Shown piece after piece: positions 43,501 through 52,618 of a stretch of DNA of 64,000 nt. The position numbers and the translations under genes are program-made. This DNA is from Sphingobacteriales bacterium. GTDB taxonomy: Bacteria > Bacteroidota > Bacteroidia > Chitinophagales > UBA2359. Location: positions 372,001 through 436,000 of the forward strand of contig JADJTG010000012.1 of NCBI GenBank assembly GCA_016711285.1. Direction: 5' to 3'. Within the stretch, counting starts at the first letter, position 1. The number at the start of each line of letters is the position of its first letter. Under the pieces are notes generated by a model that saw nothing but the letters and a program-made list of their open reading frames with translations, was not told the DNA's origin and did not search any database.

Positions 43501-45687
43501 GCTCAGGTCATTTACAAAAGGACCAAAAGTATAGGTAGTTGCTCCTGTATTGCCGATATCATTGATACCCGAACCACCAGTACCCACAGTTCCGGCCTCG
43601 GCTGCTGCACCAGTAATATTTACATCATAGGTTTCAGAAGCAGTTAAGCCGCTTACTATGATATAAAATTCATCTTGATCAGCACCTGCACAAGAAGGTA
43701 CTGCGGTGTAGGCGGGAGGCACACAACAACCTGCTGCCGCCACACTTGTTGTAAGAGTTTGATCTGCCACACAAGCAGCAGAAGCACTTACCCTCAAACG
43801 AACATAGATAGGTGTTGAAGGTGCAACACTTGACATTATTGTACCAGAAGTAACACTTGCAAAAGAAGTAGGTGCTGTTCCACCCACCCCATAAGATGTT
43901 CCGCCAATACTATAACTATATTCATAAGCTGAACAAGCGGTAGGAAACGTATTGAATCCAATAGTAGAAGTATTATCGGCACAAGTAGGCGTAGCCGTTT
44001 CTGTCAAAGAAAAAGAAGGCTGCACATATATATCTGTTGTAACAGCAGTGCGTGTAACGGATTCGCAACAACCCGGACGTGCTACGGAAGCATACACCGT
44101 AGCTGTTTGTGGGCAAGTACCATCAGGTGTAATAGTGAGTGTGGTAGCAGTAGTAGTGGAAGTACCCAATAAAGTACCTCCTGTAGCCGCATCATACCAA
44201 CGTATTTCATCACCGGCTGTTAAAGATGTCACAGCAAAAGGAACAGAAACAGTGCCGCTACCACTCCAACAAGCCGGAGATGATATTGCTGCTACCGGAG
44301 CAGCAGGTTCGGCAGCTACTGTTACATTCACTGTATAGCGATAATAACATTCGCCTCCACTTGAGCTATTATTACCTTTGGTAGATTCGCGCATCGCAAA
44401 AGTAAGCGTATAAGTACCTACCGTAGTATTTGATGTTTGTACCGTATCAGTAACAGTGCGAACACCGTTAGCATCAGGGATACTTACTGTTGGGGCTGGA
44501 TTTAATGTAACATTAGCAGCAGCAGTAGCACCGCTTTGATTAACGGTTGTATTTCCTCCAGAACTAGATGTTGCGGTATTTGCAACACCATTATTAATAT
44601 CCATAAAATTCAGCATCTCACCCGTAAAAGCAAAGTTTATAGGCGTATTCTGACATACTGTAACATTAATAACAGGATTATCATTTTCATGGTGTTGAAT
44701 ATCGTAATCAAATATCGGAATAACAGGAGGAACAAAATTGACACAGGAAGATACAAGAGCCACGGTTGCTGTTGCTGCACCTAAATCATTGGCTCTGCCC
44801 GGAGTTGGGCTATTATCATCTATCCATGTTGTGGAGCCGTCTGTTTGCCGTGAGATACTGGAATTACACCCTGTTATACAAACATTGACATATTCATAAG
44901 CTGCGTCACCAATGGCAGGTAAATTAATACCTCCTACAGGCGGCGTACAAGTACCTCCAACATCTGATATAGGAAATCCCCCACAAGTACCATAGGTATA
45001 AGCTAATCCTTCAGGTTGAGTACCTCCTAGAGGAGAACCATCTTGTGTACACAAACCTCCCGAAGTTGTGCTACCTAACAAGAGTCCACAACCATCAGGA
45101 TCATTTTCATAATTACCGGGCGTACATAATGAAGTTGAGGCATTCAAATTAGCACCCGCTTGAGAACAGTAGGATACCGCATCTACAATTGCACCCGTAG
45201 GGTCAAAGAATACAATGCGTTGTCCATCTCCATTTGTAATAAAACTTGTTCCATTATCATAGGCAACAGCAGAGGTACTACTCGACACACAATTACAAGT
45301 TGCTAAATTAACAAATACTACATTAGAGCCTGCACCTGCGGCGGTCCAGCCGTTAAAGTCTCCGGCTGTTTGGGAAAGACCATTATTACTAACGCCCCCT
45401 GTAAAATTGGTAGAATTTCCCAGCACTAAATACCCGCCCGCCGGAATAATAGTTCCAGCAGGTATAGTGAGTATATTATTATCATCTGTAGCGATAATAT
45501 GGCAACCTACATCACAAGGTACCCCCGGAGGGCAATACAATTCAATAAATTCACCTGTCCCAGATTCTCCATTGCCAGGATCAGGTTGAACTTCATTAAT
45601 AACTACCTGTGCCGTAAGCAACTGATTCGTTGCTACAATACAGATAATCGTTAATAATTTTAAGAAATCTTTTAAAAATTTATTCAT
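38476..45687 (-). CDS. Giant repetitive adhesin, N-terminal part
   Basis: 2,403 codons. A signal peptide (KLLTIICIVATNQLLTAQ) is followed by a lamin-tail-like domain (VVINEVQPDPGNGESGTGEF). Many Ig/PKD-like domains come next, including Cys-containing units of the QGCSCDAPQI and YNCNCC type and YHATQADADA modules, then copies 1-8 of the 80-residue array. Two length changes near 40549 and 40488 cancel each other and leave about 20 residues out of frame (VLRYGYGYFSNKS). A missing C near 38488 then ends the frame. Joined to 26549-38458, the gene is 19.1 kb. It starts 41 nt after the preceding gene, so it is probably the last gene of the operon. Confidence 0.85.
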   Translation of the reverse strand: MNKFLKDFLKLLTIICIVATNQLLTAQVVINEVQPDPGNGESGTGEFIELYCPPGVPCDVGCHIIATDDNNILTIPAGTIIPAGGYLVLGNSTNFTGGVSNNGLSQTAGDFNGWTAAGAGSNVVFVNLATCNCVSSSTSAVAYDNGTSFITNGDGQRIVFFDPTGAIVDAVSYCSQAGANLNASTSLCTPGNYENDPDGCGLLLGSTTSGGLCTQDGSPLGGTQPEGLAYTYGTCGGFPISDVGGTCTPPVGGINLPAIGDAAYEYVNVCITGCNSSISRQTDGSTTWIDDNSPTPGRANDLGAATATVALVSSCVNFVPPVIPIFDYDIQHHENDNPVINVTVCQNTPINFAFTGEMLNFMDINNGVANTATSSSGGNTTVNQSGATAAANVTLNPAPTVSIPDANGVRTVTDTVQTSNTTVGTYTLTFAMRESTKGNNSSSGGECYYRYTVNVTVAAEPAAPVAAISSPACWSGSGTVSVPFAVTSLTAGDEIRWYDAATGGTLLGTSTTTATTLTITPDGTCPQTATVYASVARPGCCESVTRTAVTTDIYVQPSFSLTETATPTCADNTSTIGFNTFPTACSAYEYSYSIGGTSYGVGGTAPTSFASVTSGTIMSSVAPSTPIYVRLRVSASAACVADQTLTTSVAAAGCCVPPAYTAVPSCAGADQDEFYIIVSGLTASETYDVNITGAAAEAGTVGTGGSGINDIGNTGATTYTFGPFVNDLSGTQVVSIEITDQANAACPVTTEVVPVLCGYTQGCSCDAPQILAQFAPLTVNSGTINNTTYVYVLVDDNTGNVAVVNNTGLFTSIISPNPYTVYAFNVLNADLAAFLADAGIQVGSPYATPATSCVGPCASQSYNCNCCNPSAGTQSTASCTSICSDTGTGSVASTINVAVDFGAALPAANYAYVWYVVAADGTIEAVISSANYNSAIPANFNDDLSIPAGLTAGSYCIQGLNYDPADADLAVNPLPALNDNINTYLATLTENDAVATAAGVVCGDINVSACTAFTVLDPIVITAVASCTGAGGVAAADNEYYVAVTAITGGLADYSVSIGAATQTFSGSTLYFGPYVHSGTGLGTQTVTVTDANAVAPCTACTAQVEVVEALCPLAENSCDCTASPNSGTIIAQSTPGTFNSNGYTQVYILVENDGTYNGSALAVGAIIDANHTGLFTGLENGDYEIYALNVLDSELASLESALLGAGTFLAVDGDVSDNAAIADVIAKTAPFDIYCYIASAPAPYAVACNCCVADAGDLEPTTPTTAPFEICEGSDLLDDAAASAAFGAVYTQIDEITPIPAADYEYAYILADSLGEILQYNLSGDFDYSLLPAGTYDIFGLSYNIVLNTPASVLSYLSSIDGAADPADNDIQEIVDADNDNSSDDVSNGTVAISPTPATVGLLCLDLDEANTTAVKVQVIILPLPIANPVTLVLCDDGDGTVDFTLADAENPAASTNQGDGDSTLGEIAQDEVDNGVSGLTVTYHATQADADADLNAITTEVVSVGVDETIYARVETADGCYAIAPVTLTVNPLPVVMADTLILCDNNGDGSAAFDLTSAVVTSTVGAVITYHATQADADAGANDLSSPYTSSGTTLYVRVEDALSACYNTTTLLLQIAPDLTANAVTLTLCDTDTNTGNTLNFDLTAAEDATAVSNTSATDVDNGVSGLTVTYHLTQADADADINAINPTNPFAGANGQILYARVEDASVLRYGYGYFSNKSIACIDRTNTELCVDANPYNLTSLASAMTASAGIFVYEVGGVAVADATSYTAADGDVVDVTFTDAATGCVNTTTITFTVNPLPVLTAQTPELCVDANPYNLTSLASAMTASTGIFVYEVGGVAVADATSYTAADGDVVDVTFTDAATGCVNTTTITFTVNPLPVLTAQTPELCVDANPYNLTSLAGSMTASAGIFVYEVGGVAVADATSYTAADGDVVDVTFTDAATGCVNTTTITFTVNPLPVLTAQTPELCVDANPYNLTSLASAMAASTGIFVYEVGGVAVADATSYTAADGDVVDVTFTDAATGCVNTTTITFTVNPLPVLTAQTPELCVDANPYNLTSLASAMTASAGIFVYEVGGVAVADATSYTAADGDVIDVTFTDAATGCVNTTTITFTVNPLPIVNAVLLEQCDNDTNPTNSISFNLNAAEDAGNSLNVNGIDVDNSGDATTGGLTVSYHTVADADNNVNALNPTNPYMGLDDVVLYVRIADANGCYTTSTVTLNVLPLPILTAQTPELCVDANPYNLTSLASAMTASAGIFVYEVGGVAVADATSYTAADGDVVDVTFTDAATGCVNTTTITFTVNPLPVLTAQTPELCVDANPYNLTSLASAMTASAGIFVYEVGGVAVADATSYTAADGDVVDVTFTDAATGCVNTTTITFTVNPLPVLTAQTPSYV

Positions 45688-45728
45688 TGGTTGATATTTT
45701 TATTTTTTTTACTATCAAAGAATAAAGT

Positions 45729-48700
45729 TCAATTACCGTCCCAAGGGAAAGTAGGACAAGTAGGACACAATCTAATCTCAGCAGGATCGTAGTCATCACT
45801 TCCGTCCGTAGCTCCGGTATCGTTATCATTCGGATCCGGCACAGTTCCAGTTTCATTACCCGGCACACTATCGCGGTCGGTAGCAGGAACTATACTGTTA
45901 TCTACATTAGTTGCAAAGCTAATTTCTGCATTATTTATGAGAGTCGTACCAGTAAATGTTGGATTAACAATCATAGTAACAGTCACTACAGCACTACCTC
46001 CTCCGGTGGCTATTTGGTCAATAATATAACCATTAGCAGTTGTAGTACCAGAAGAAACAGAAGTTGCAGAGACAAATGTTAAATTAGCTGCATTAAAATA
46101 ATCCGTTATTTCTACATCATAAGCCGTAACCGTACCTTGATTATAAACAGTAATATCAAAAGTAATCGTATCCCCTAAATTGATAGTACCTGTTGTTGTC
46201 AAAGTTTTTGTTAAAGCCAAGTCAAAACAAGATTCTACCGTAATCGTAAATACTGCGGTATCAGGCAAACAAGGGCTTACAGCTGCAAGCGTATAAACAA
46301 ATGTATAAGTACCTTCAGCTACTCCTGTAAAGTCAAGCGAAGCGGGATTGCTCAACGATACGCCTGAAGCAGTAGAAGAGGTTTCAGCCCAACTGCCTCC
46401 GGTATCTGCACCACTCAACAAAGCTGTCAAATCTAATAAACTGGGGGCATTACCTGCATTACATACAGTTGCCACATTATCAGCACCAGCGGTAGGTTGA
46501 GTATTTACGGTATAAGGTATTTGCACCAAAGAAGATATACAATTTGTAGCTGTATTTCTAATTCTTACCCACAAATTACCGCTACTTGTAGGAGCAATAC
46601 TTGGCGAATAAGTAGAACTGGTAGAAGTAGCAGGATTCGCTGCTGTAGTTGCACCGGCATCTGTAAACCATTCAAATTGTTCATTTGCTCCCAACATAGC
46701 AGGGCTTGTAATATTCACTATAATATTACTGCCTTCACAAACAGCATCTATGGTCGCGGTAGGAGCAGCAGGTGCACCCGGAACAGCATTAATAGTAACC
46801 AAAGAAGTAGCTGAGATACAATCCGCCATTGCATTTTTAAGTACCACATTATAATCACCTGAAGACAATGAACCAATAGTCAAAGAAGTAAGTAAATTAT
46901 AGGTAGTGCCACCGTCAATAGAGATAGAATCCACACCAACACTCAAATTAACCAAATTTGATAAAGTAATAGAACCTACATTATCAGGCGGTGTACAAGA
47001 AGTGGGGTGCGTAGGAGTTGCCGTAAAGGTTGGCAAAGGATTTACTATAATTTGTAAAGTATCTATATCCAAACAACCCGTAGCTGCGATACTGTCACGC
47101 ACATAATAGGTGGTAGTTGCTCCCACCGATACGCTGCCCAAGGCACTGAAAGGACCACTCACCGAAGTGGAATAACCCAATGTACCTGTGCCGCCACTCA
47201 CCAAGGTTGTCAAATCTACCGTGCCACTGCCACACAAAGTATCATTCAATACGGTTATGTCCGGCAAAGGATTTACTATAATTTGTAAAGTATCTATATC
47301 ACGACAGCCCGTAGCTGCGATACTGTCACGCACATAATAGGTGGTAGTTGCTCCCACCGACACACTGCCCAAAGCACTGAAAGGACCACTCACCGAAGTG
47401 GAATAGCCTAATGAACCTGTGCCGCCACTCACCAAGGTTGTCAAATCTACCGTGCCACTGCCACACAAAGTATCATTCAATACGGTTATGTCCGGCAAAG
47501 GATTTACGATAATTTGTAAAGTATCTATATCCAAACAGCCCGTAGCTGCGATACTGTCACGCACATAATAGGTGGTAGTTGCTCCCACCGATACGCTGCC
47601 CAAGGCACTGAAAGGACCACTCACCGAAGTGGAATAGCCCAATGTACCTGTGCCGCCACTCACCAAGGTTGTCAAATCTACCGTGCCACTGCCACACAAA
47701 GTATCATTCAATACTGTTATGTCCGGCAAAGGATTGACGATAATTTGTAAAGTATCTATATCCAAACAGCCCGTAGCTGCGATACTGTCACGCACATAAT
47801 AGGTGGTAGTTGCTCCCACCGATATGCTGCCCAAGGCACTGAAAGGACCACTCACCGAAGTGGAATAGCCCAATGTACCTGTGCCGCCACTCACCAAGGT
47901 TGTCAAATCTACCGTGCCACTGCCACACAAAGTATCATTCAATACTGTTATGTCCGGCAAAGGATTTACAGTAAAACATTCCGCCGCACTAATATCCATG
48001 CAAGCAGTACCGGGCGTGGTAGCCCAAGGGGCATTCAACAGCGTAGCACCTGCATCTGTAATTGCCCCAAGCGCATTATACAATTGTCCAATATTTATAA
48101 TAATACCATCTTCAGTATCTACTGTATTGTCTTTATAAGAAATTCCATATACACAATAATCTCCGGCAGGCAAATCAGCAGCAGTAAAAGTACCTGTTGC
48201 ATTTTGGGCTTCTATTGTATCTGCACTATCCACTAATATATAAGTATAAAAATAATCTGCTCCTAAAGTTATATCTGTTGTAGGATCAACAGCAGGAGCA
48301 ACATAAACAGAGTCAGTAACAATACCCAATCCTTCACAAATATCATTAATTGGAGTTAATGTACCGGCTTCAGCAATACAACAAAGACAACTAATATTTA
48401 CGGTAGCTGTTTCAAATATAGCCTCCCAGCAAGGTGTAGTATTGGTATAAGGATCTGCTGTCGTGCCACTTCCGGCATCAGCAGTAGCAATAAAAGTATC
48501 TATATTATCGCCTACCGCAATATCTGATGTAATAGCAGCAGCATCAGCAGTAAGATAGTTGATGGCATATATTTCATACGTTCCGGTTTCAACACCTGTA
48601 AATATACCTGTACTATTGCTCTGAACGATTTCGCCTGCGGTAGGTGCTGCTCCATTGGCTACGTCCCAATCGCTGCGATACACCAACAAATAAACTAAAG

Positions 48701-51700
48701 TATGACCGACTGTATTAAAAGTCCCCGGAATTACCTCACCATTCAAATCACCTGCCGAGCCATCACAATTACACACAATCAGCACCGTGTTATTATCGCA
48801 TAATTGGGGTGCAAAAGTGAGTGTTTCAGCACAAGTGCCACTACCCAAAGTAACTGTAACAGTTCCGTTAGCATAGCTAAAAGGACCTACTAATACATCA
48901 CCTGTACCAGAATAAGTTGAAGAATAGGTTTCTGTACCGTTGCTCGCCGAAATAGCTGTAGTAGCCGTAGCTCCCGTAATACTTTGAATATTGATATAGA
49001 AAGTAGCAGAATCACTGACCGCTACACCACCTGCATCAACGCAACTATGATTAAGAACAAAACTGATTTCTTGGTCAATCATCACCGATACCGATGTACG
49101 TGTGGCACTGATACAACCGCTTGTGTTTTCGGTTTCGGCATAATAAGTAATCGTTTGCGGATAGGGTCCTGTAGGAGTGATAGCTACCGGTGTATAACTT
49201 ATACCCGTTGCCAAAGCTGCACCACCCGCTGCCGCATCGTACCAATTTACAGTAATCCCCACACCCGGGTCTTGTACCGAATAAGTAGGATTTACAGTAC
49301 CTACGCCATTATAGCACAAAGTATCACCAACAGCAACAGGAGCAATTGGCAAAGCAGATACATTTACTGTAGCCGAACCGCTATCAGTTCCCGCACAACC
49401 TGTAGCATCTGCAATACTTGAAATAGTAATGGTATGCGCACCGCTTCCCAATGCAATAGGAATAGATATATTAAGTGTTGTGGAAGATATAGAAGCAACC
49501 GGTTGATCAACGCCATCAATGGCATAAACAACATCAAAAGGCAAAGTACCACTATTGACAGTAATAGCTCCCGTAATAATAGCAGTCTGTCCGGGGCATA
49601 CAGTAGTAGAGCCGCTCAATGTAACATCAGGCAAAGCATTAATTTGTACAGTGGCACTACCCAAAACAACCGGAGTACAAGTACCTGCGGGAGCACCTGC
49701 CGCCACTTTCACATCTCCTATTATATAAGTACCGCTTTCGGCGGGTAAGGTTAAATTAAAAGTAGAAGCACTGACATCATTTTGAACAGTAACACCATCT
49801 TTAATTAAATCAAAAGTATAATTAGCCAAAGAACCCGCACTTAAAACCACATTTAAAACAACAGGTCCCGGCGCACAAGCAGTGCCTCCGCCGGAAAGCG
49901 TAAGCGTTGGGCAAGATACATTGATATTAACAGGAGAGCCTATTGCGTCTGCTTCATCGGGTGCAGCAATAGGGCAGCCGGAAGTAAACGGACTTATTAC
50001 AGGAAAATAATAATAAGGCACACTCGTTGCTCCCGTACACATATCAGTAGTAATAAGTGAAGGAGCATCACAACAAATAGCACCGCAATAATAATTAGTA
50101 GGACATTTAACTGAAGCACTAACCGTTAAATCATCTATTCTATAATTAGTAGAAGTAGCTGTGCTTGACGCTGCCCAACCATGAATCCTCAATCCCAAGG
50201 TTACGCTACCCGTAAGACCGGTAGAACCAATAGAACCTGAAAAAGAACCACAGGGAGCAACATTAGATATAGTATAATTTGAACCCAATTGTGTGTAAGC
50301 TCCTCCATTCAAACTATAATAAATAGCTCCTTGCGAAGCACCAGCTCCCGAGCGCGAATGTCCAAAAGTAACGCTTGAAATATCCAAAGTACAGCCTGCA
50401 GGCACTGTATAAGAATATGTAAATTGAGAATATTCGTTTAGATCTATGGCGGCATTGCTGGCATCTATACCAGCAATAGACATGTGCTGATCAGCCCCAC
50501 AAGGAGTAGCTGTAGTATTAGCAATAGTTACTCCCCCATTACCTGAAGGTGCAGTAGCAGAGCCTGCCGTTGCCAAAGCATCAGCGCAAGGCGGCGGTGT
50601 ACCCGGTGTTACTACACCAGCACTTATATTATCCCAACGAATAGTAACAGGTACAGGCTGTGGCACAGGAGTAGGGATTGTTTTAGTACATACTAAAGTT
50701 TGCGAAGTAGCAGTATTCGGATCATTTGTTGTACTTCTATACCAAGACAATGTTCCACCTGCCGGCAAATAATCACCATCAAAACAAAGTGTTACACCAT
50801 CTCCCACACATAAATTGCTGCCATTCGCAGTACTGCCCGTATTCACAAATGTTTCAGGACAAACAGGAGCTAATCTGCAATTAGAGTTAATATCTATCTG
50901 AACAGGTGCAAAACAACCCGAGCCGTCTGTAACTATTACATACAAATTATTAGTTAAAGTGGTAGGTAATTGAAATAAACCAGTGGTATTGCTACTTCCT
51001 ACCGGTGTACCTCCACTTGCCGGAGAACCGGTTCCACCTTGATACAACTGATAAGTATTATTCAAACCACCGCTAATCAAAGAACTGATATTTACTACAC
51101 CCACCGGAAAATCAGTAGGACAAGAAATTGATGTTTTTGAGGTAGCGAGCGGTGTAATTACATTCACAATAGCTGTATATACCATATAACAATCGCTATT
51201 AGAAGCCACATTAGCGGGGTTTGCCGTGAGATTAGAGCCTACATTAGAAGCAGCTATGGGAGCATTTGTTTTATCGTCCCATACAAAAGAGAGTGTATAA
51301 GTACCTGTTGCAGGGGGCGTATAGGTAAAAGATAAAGTAGTAGTACCTGTGGTTGTGTTGGGAATAATAGAATCCCAAGCAATAGGCGAGCCACCATTCA
51401 CAAGTACAAAAGAGCCGTGTTTTCCGTCACTAGTACTAATAGTAGGCTCTACCTGTTGGTAGTTATATACCTCTATACTAAAAGTAGCAGGCGCGGGTGT
51501 ACACTGTATCAGGTTGGTAGCCGATGTAAATAAATCCACCGGAGCAGTATTGGCTAAACCCGGATTAGGGTGTTCGCTTTTTTGCCAACCAGCACAACGG
51601 TCTACCACACTATTAGAAGCGGGCAAAGTAGTGCGTTGAAAAGAAGAATTACAACCTGTTAATACATCACTATCCTGAATATTGCCACCTGTATTGGTAG

Positions 51701-52427
51701 AATTTGTTAAGTCGCAATACAAACTACCGGAAATAGGGGGCATAGTAAATGAAACTCCCGACTGATAGCAAACTCCTCCAGGCTGTAAAGCAGCAGGGAG
51801 CAAACCCCGATTCCCTTGACCATTCCAAGTAGGCGAGCCCAAAGTGTAGCTTGTATTGCCGCCACAAGTACTAACTGTGGTATTATCAGCAGTCAATAAA
51901 CAAGCACCACCTCCCCATTGCACGGCATCTTGCAAACTGCCACTACCATCAAACAATACAATTTGGTCGCCATCAGCAGCACCACTATTATCAATAGTAA
52001 ATCCGGTAGCTGCCCAATCCACATAAGCGGCATTCGCGGGGTCGCATATATCAAAATCAATGGGCAAAGTAGGCATAAAATCACCATCAGCATAAGCAAG
52101 CCCCGACCCCGGATTGGGATTAGGAGATACTGCCTGGCTACAAGCTATCAGGTAAGTACCATCAGCTGAGGTTTCAGCATCAGGTGGCAGTACAATAACC
52201 CATTCGCCATTGGTAACGACATAACAGCCGATATTTGTATTCGGTGCAGATACCAATTCCACGATACCATCGTTTTCTGAATCATTATTGCCTGTATCAC
52301 CGGAAGTTTCATTAATAAAAACCCCCTGTGCCCCCAACCTTAGAGGTAAGCAAACTAACAGTAAAACAATAATTTTTTGAATATTACTATTCAGTATATT
52401 TCTATTCATAATATGATATAATTTCAA
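45729..52427 (-). CDS. Giant secreted multi-domain protein without T9SS tail
   Basis: 2,232 residues. A signal peptide (IIVLLLVCLPLRLGAQ; start could also be the Met six codons in) is followed by a lamin-tail-like domain (VFINETSGDTGNND), a second beta domain near residue 280, Ig/PKD-like modules, Cys-rich units (IVCNCDGSAGDLNGEVIPGT), four 77-residue repeats (residues about 1491-1798), further Ig modules and one DUF11 domain (LALTKTLTTTGTINLGDTI). The ORF ends in CPTCPTFPWDGN with no T9SS domain. A stop follows and the next gene starts 41 nt later, so the end looks genuine. Probably a surface or matrix protein. Confidence 0.8.
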   Translation of the reverse strand: MKLYHIMNRNILNSNIQKIIVLLLVCLPLRLGAQGVFINETSGDTGNNDSENDGIVELVSAPNTNIGCYVVTNGEWVIVLPPDAETSADGTYLIACSQAVSPNPNPGSGLAYADGDFMPTLPIDFDICDPANAAYVDWAATGFTIDNSGAADGDQIVLFDGSGSLQDAVQWGGGACLLTADNTTVSTCGGNTSYTLGSPTWNGQGNRGLLPAALQPGGVCYQSGVSFTMPPISGSLYCDLTNSTNTGGNIQDSDVLTGCNSSFQRTTLPASNSVVDRCAGWQKSEHPNPGLANTAPVDLFTSATNLIQCTPAPATFSIEVYNYQQVEPTISTSDGKHGSFVLVNGGSPIAWDSIIPNTTTGTTTLSFTYTPPATGTYTLSFVWDDKTNAPIAASNVGSNLTANPANVASNSDCYMVYTAIVNVITPLATSKTSISCPTDFPVGVVNISSLISGGLNNTYQLYQGGTGSPASGGTPVGSSNTTGLFQLPTTLTNNLYVIVTDGSGCFAPVQIDINSNCRLAPVCPETFVNTGSTANGSNLCVGDGVTLCFDGDYLPAGGTLSWYRSTTNDPNTATSQTLVCTKTIPTPVPQPVPVTIRWDNISAGVVTPGTPPPCADALATAGSATAPSGNGGVTIANTTATPCGADQHMSIAGIDASNAAIDLNEYSQFTYSYTVPAGCTLDISSVTFGHSRSGAGASQGAIYYSLNGGAYTQLGSNYTISNVAPCGSFSGSIGSTGLTGSVTLGLRIHGWAASSTATSTNYRIDDLTVSASVKCPTNYYCGAICCDAPSLITTDMCTGATSVPYYYFPVISPFTSGCPIAAPDEADAIGSPVNINVSCPTLTLSGGGTACAPGPVVLNVVLSAGSLANYTFDLIKDGVTVQNDVSASTFNLTLPAESGTYIIGDVKVAAGAPAGTCTPVVLGSATVQINALPDVTLSGSTTVCPGQTAIITGAITVNSGTLPFDVVYAIDGVDQPVASISSTTLNISIPIALGSGAHTITISSIADATGCAGTDSGSATVNVSALPIAPVAVGDTLCYNGVGTVNPTYSVQDPGVGITVNWYDAAAGGAALATGISYTPVAITPTGPYPQTITYYAETENTSGCISATRTSVSVMIDQEISFVLNHSCVDAGGVAVSDSATFYINIQSITGATATTAISASNGTETYSSTYSGTGDVLVGPFSYANGTVTVTLGSGTCAETLTFAPQLCDNNTVLIVCNCDGSAGDLNGEVIPGTFNTVGHTLVYLLVYRSDWDVANGAAPTAGEIVQSNSTGIFTGVETGTYEIYAINYLTADAAAITSDIAVGDNIDTFIATADAGSGTTADPYTNTTPCWEAIFETATVNISCLCCIAEAGTLTPINDICEGLGIVTDSVYVAPAVDPTTDITLGADYFYTYILVDSADTIEAQNATGTFTAADLPAGDYCVYGISYKDNTVDTEDGIIINIGQLYNALGAITDAGATLLNAPWATTPGTACMDISAAECFTVNPLPDITVLNDTLCGSGTVDLTTLVSGGTGTLGYSTSVSGPFSALGSISVGATTTYYVRDSIAATGCLDIDTLQIIVNPLPDITVLNDTLCGSGTVDLTTLVSGGTGTLGYSTSVSGPFSALGSVSVGATTTYYVRDSIAATGCLDIDTLQIIVNPLPDITVLNDTLCGSGTVDLTTLVSGGTGSLGYSTSVSGPFSALGSVSVGATTTYYVRDSIAATGCRDIDTLQIIVNPLPDITVLNDTLCGSGTVDLTTLVSGGTGTLGYSTSVSGPFSALGSVSVGATTTYYVRDSIAATGCLDIDTLQIIVNPLPTFTATPTHPTSCTPPDNVGSITLSNLVNLSVGVDSISIDGGTTYNLLTSLTIGSLSSGDYNVVLKNAMADCISATSLVTINAVPGAPAAPTATIDAVCEGSNIIVNITSPAMLGANEQFEWFTDAGATTAANPATSTSSTYSPSIAPTSSGNLWVRIRNTATNCISSLVQIPYTVNTQPTAGADNVATVCNAGNAPSLLDLTALLSGADTGGSWAETSSTASGVSLSNPASLDFTGVAEGTYTFVYTLAAVSPCLPDTAVFTITVESCFDLALTKTLTTTGTINLGDTITFDITVYNQGTVTAYDVEITDYFNAANLTFVSATSVSSGTTTANGYIIDQIATGGGSAVVTVTMIVNPTFTGTTLINNAEISFATNVDNSIVPATDRDSVPGNETGTVPDPNDNDTGATDGSDDYDPAEIRLCPTCPTFPWDGN
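47032..47955 (-). repeat. Four tandem 231-nt (77-residue) repeats
   Basis: The units (NPLPDITVLNDTLCGSGTVD, then ATTTYYVRDSIAATGC) are almost identical. All length differences are zero, so the frame is kept. Each has two Cys positioned as in Ig-like modules with a disulfide. Confidence 0.9.
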
Positions 52428-52618
52428 GATAAATGATTATTTCACGATACAAATTTCTTGCTTTCTATTATAAAAAAATGATTTAACTCATTATTTATAT
52501 TTTATTTTTTTTACAAAAAATCCTATACTAAACAAAGCGTACATTAACAAATTATAAATATTTAGAGATCATTAGAAAATTCTTAATTTGCCTTGTCTAT
52601 AAATTTATTTCATAAATA
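52428..52618. other. 191-nt AT-rich gap between two giant genes
   Basis: This is the longest gap inside the cluster. It shows no gene and no clear terminator hairpin. A promoter for 52427 could lie here, but I see no good match. Confidence 0.35.
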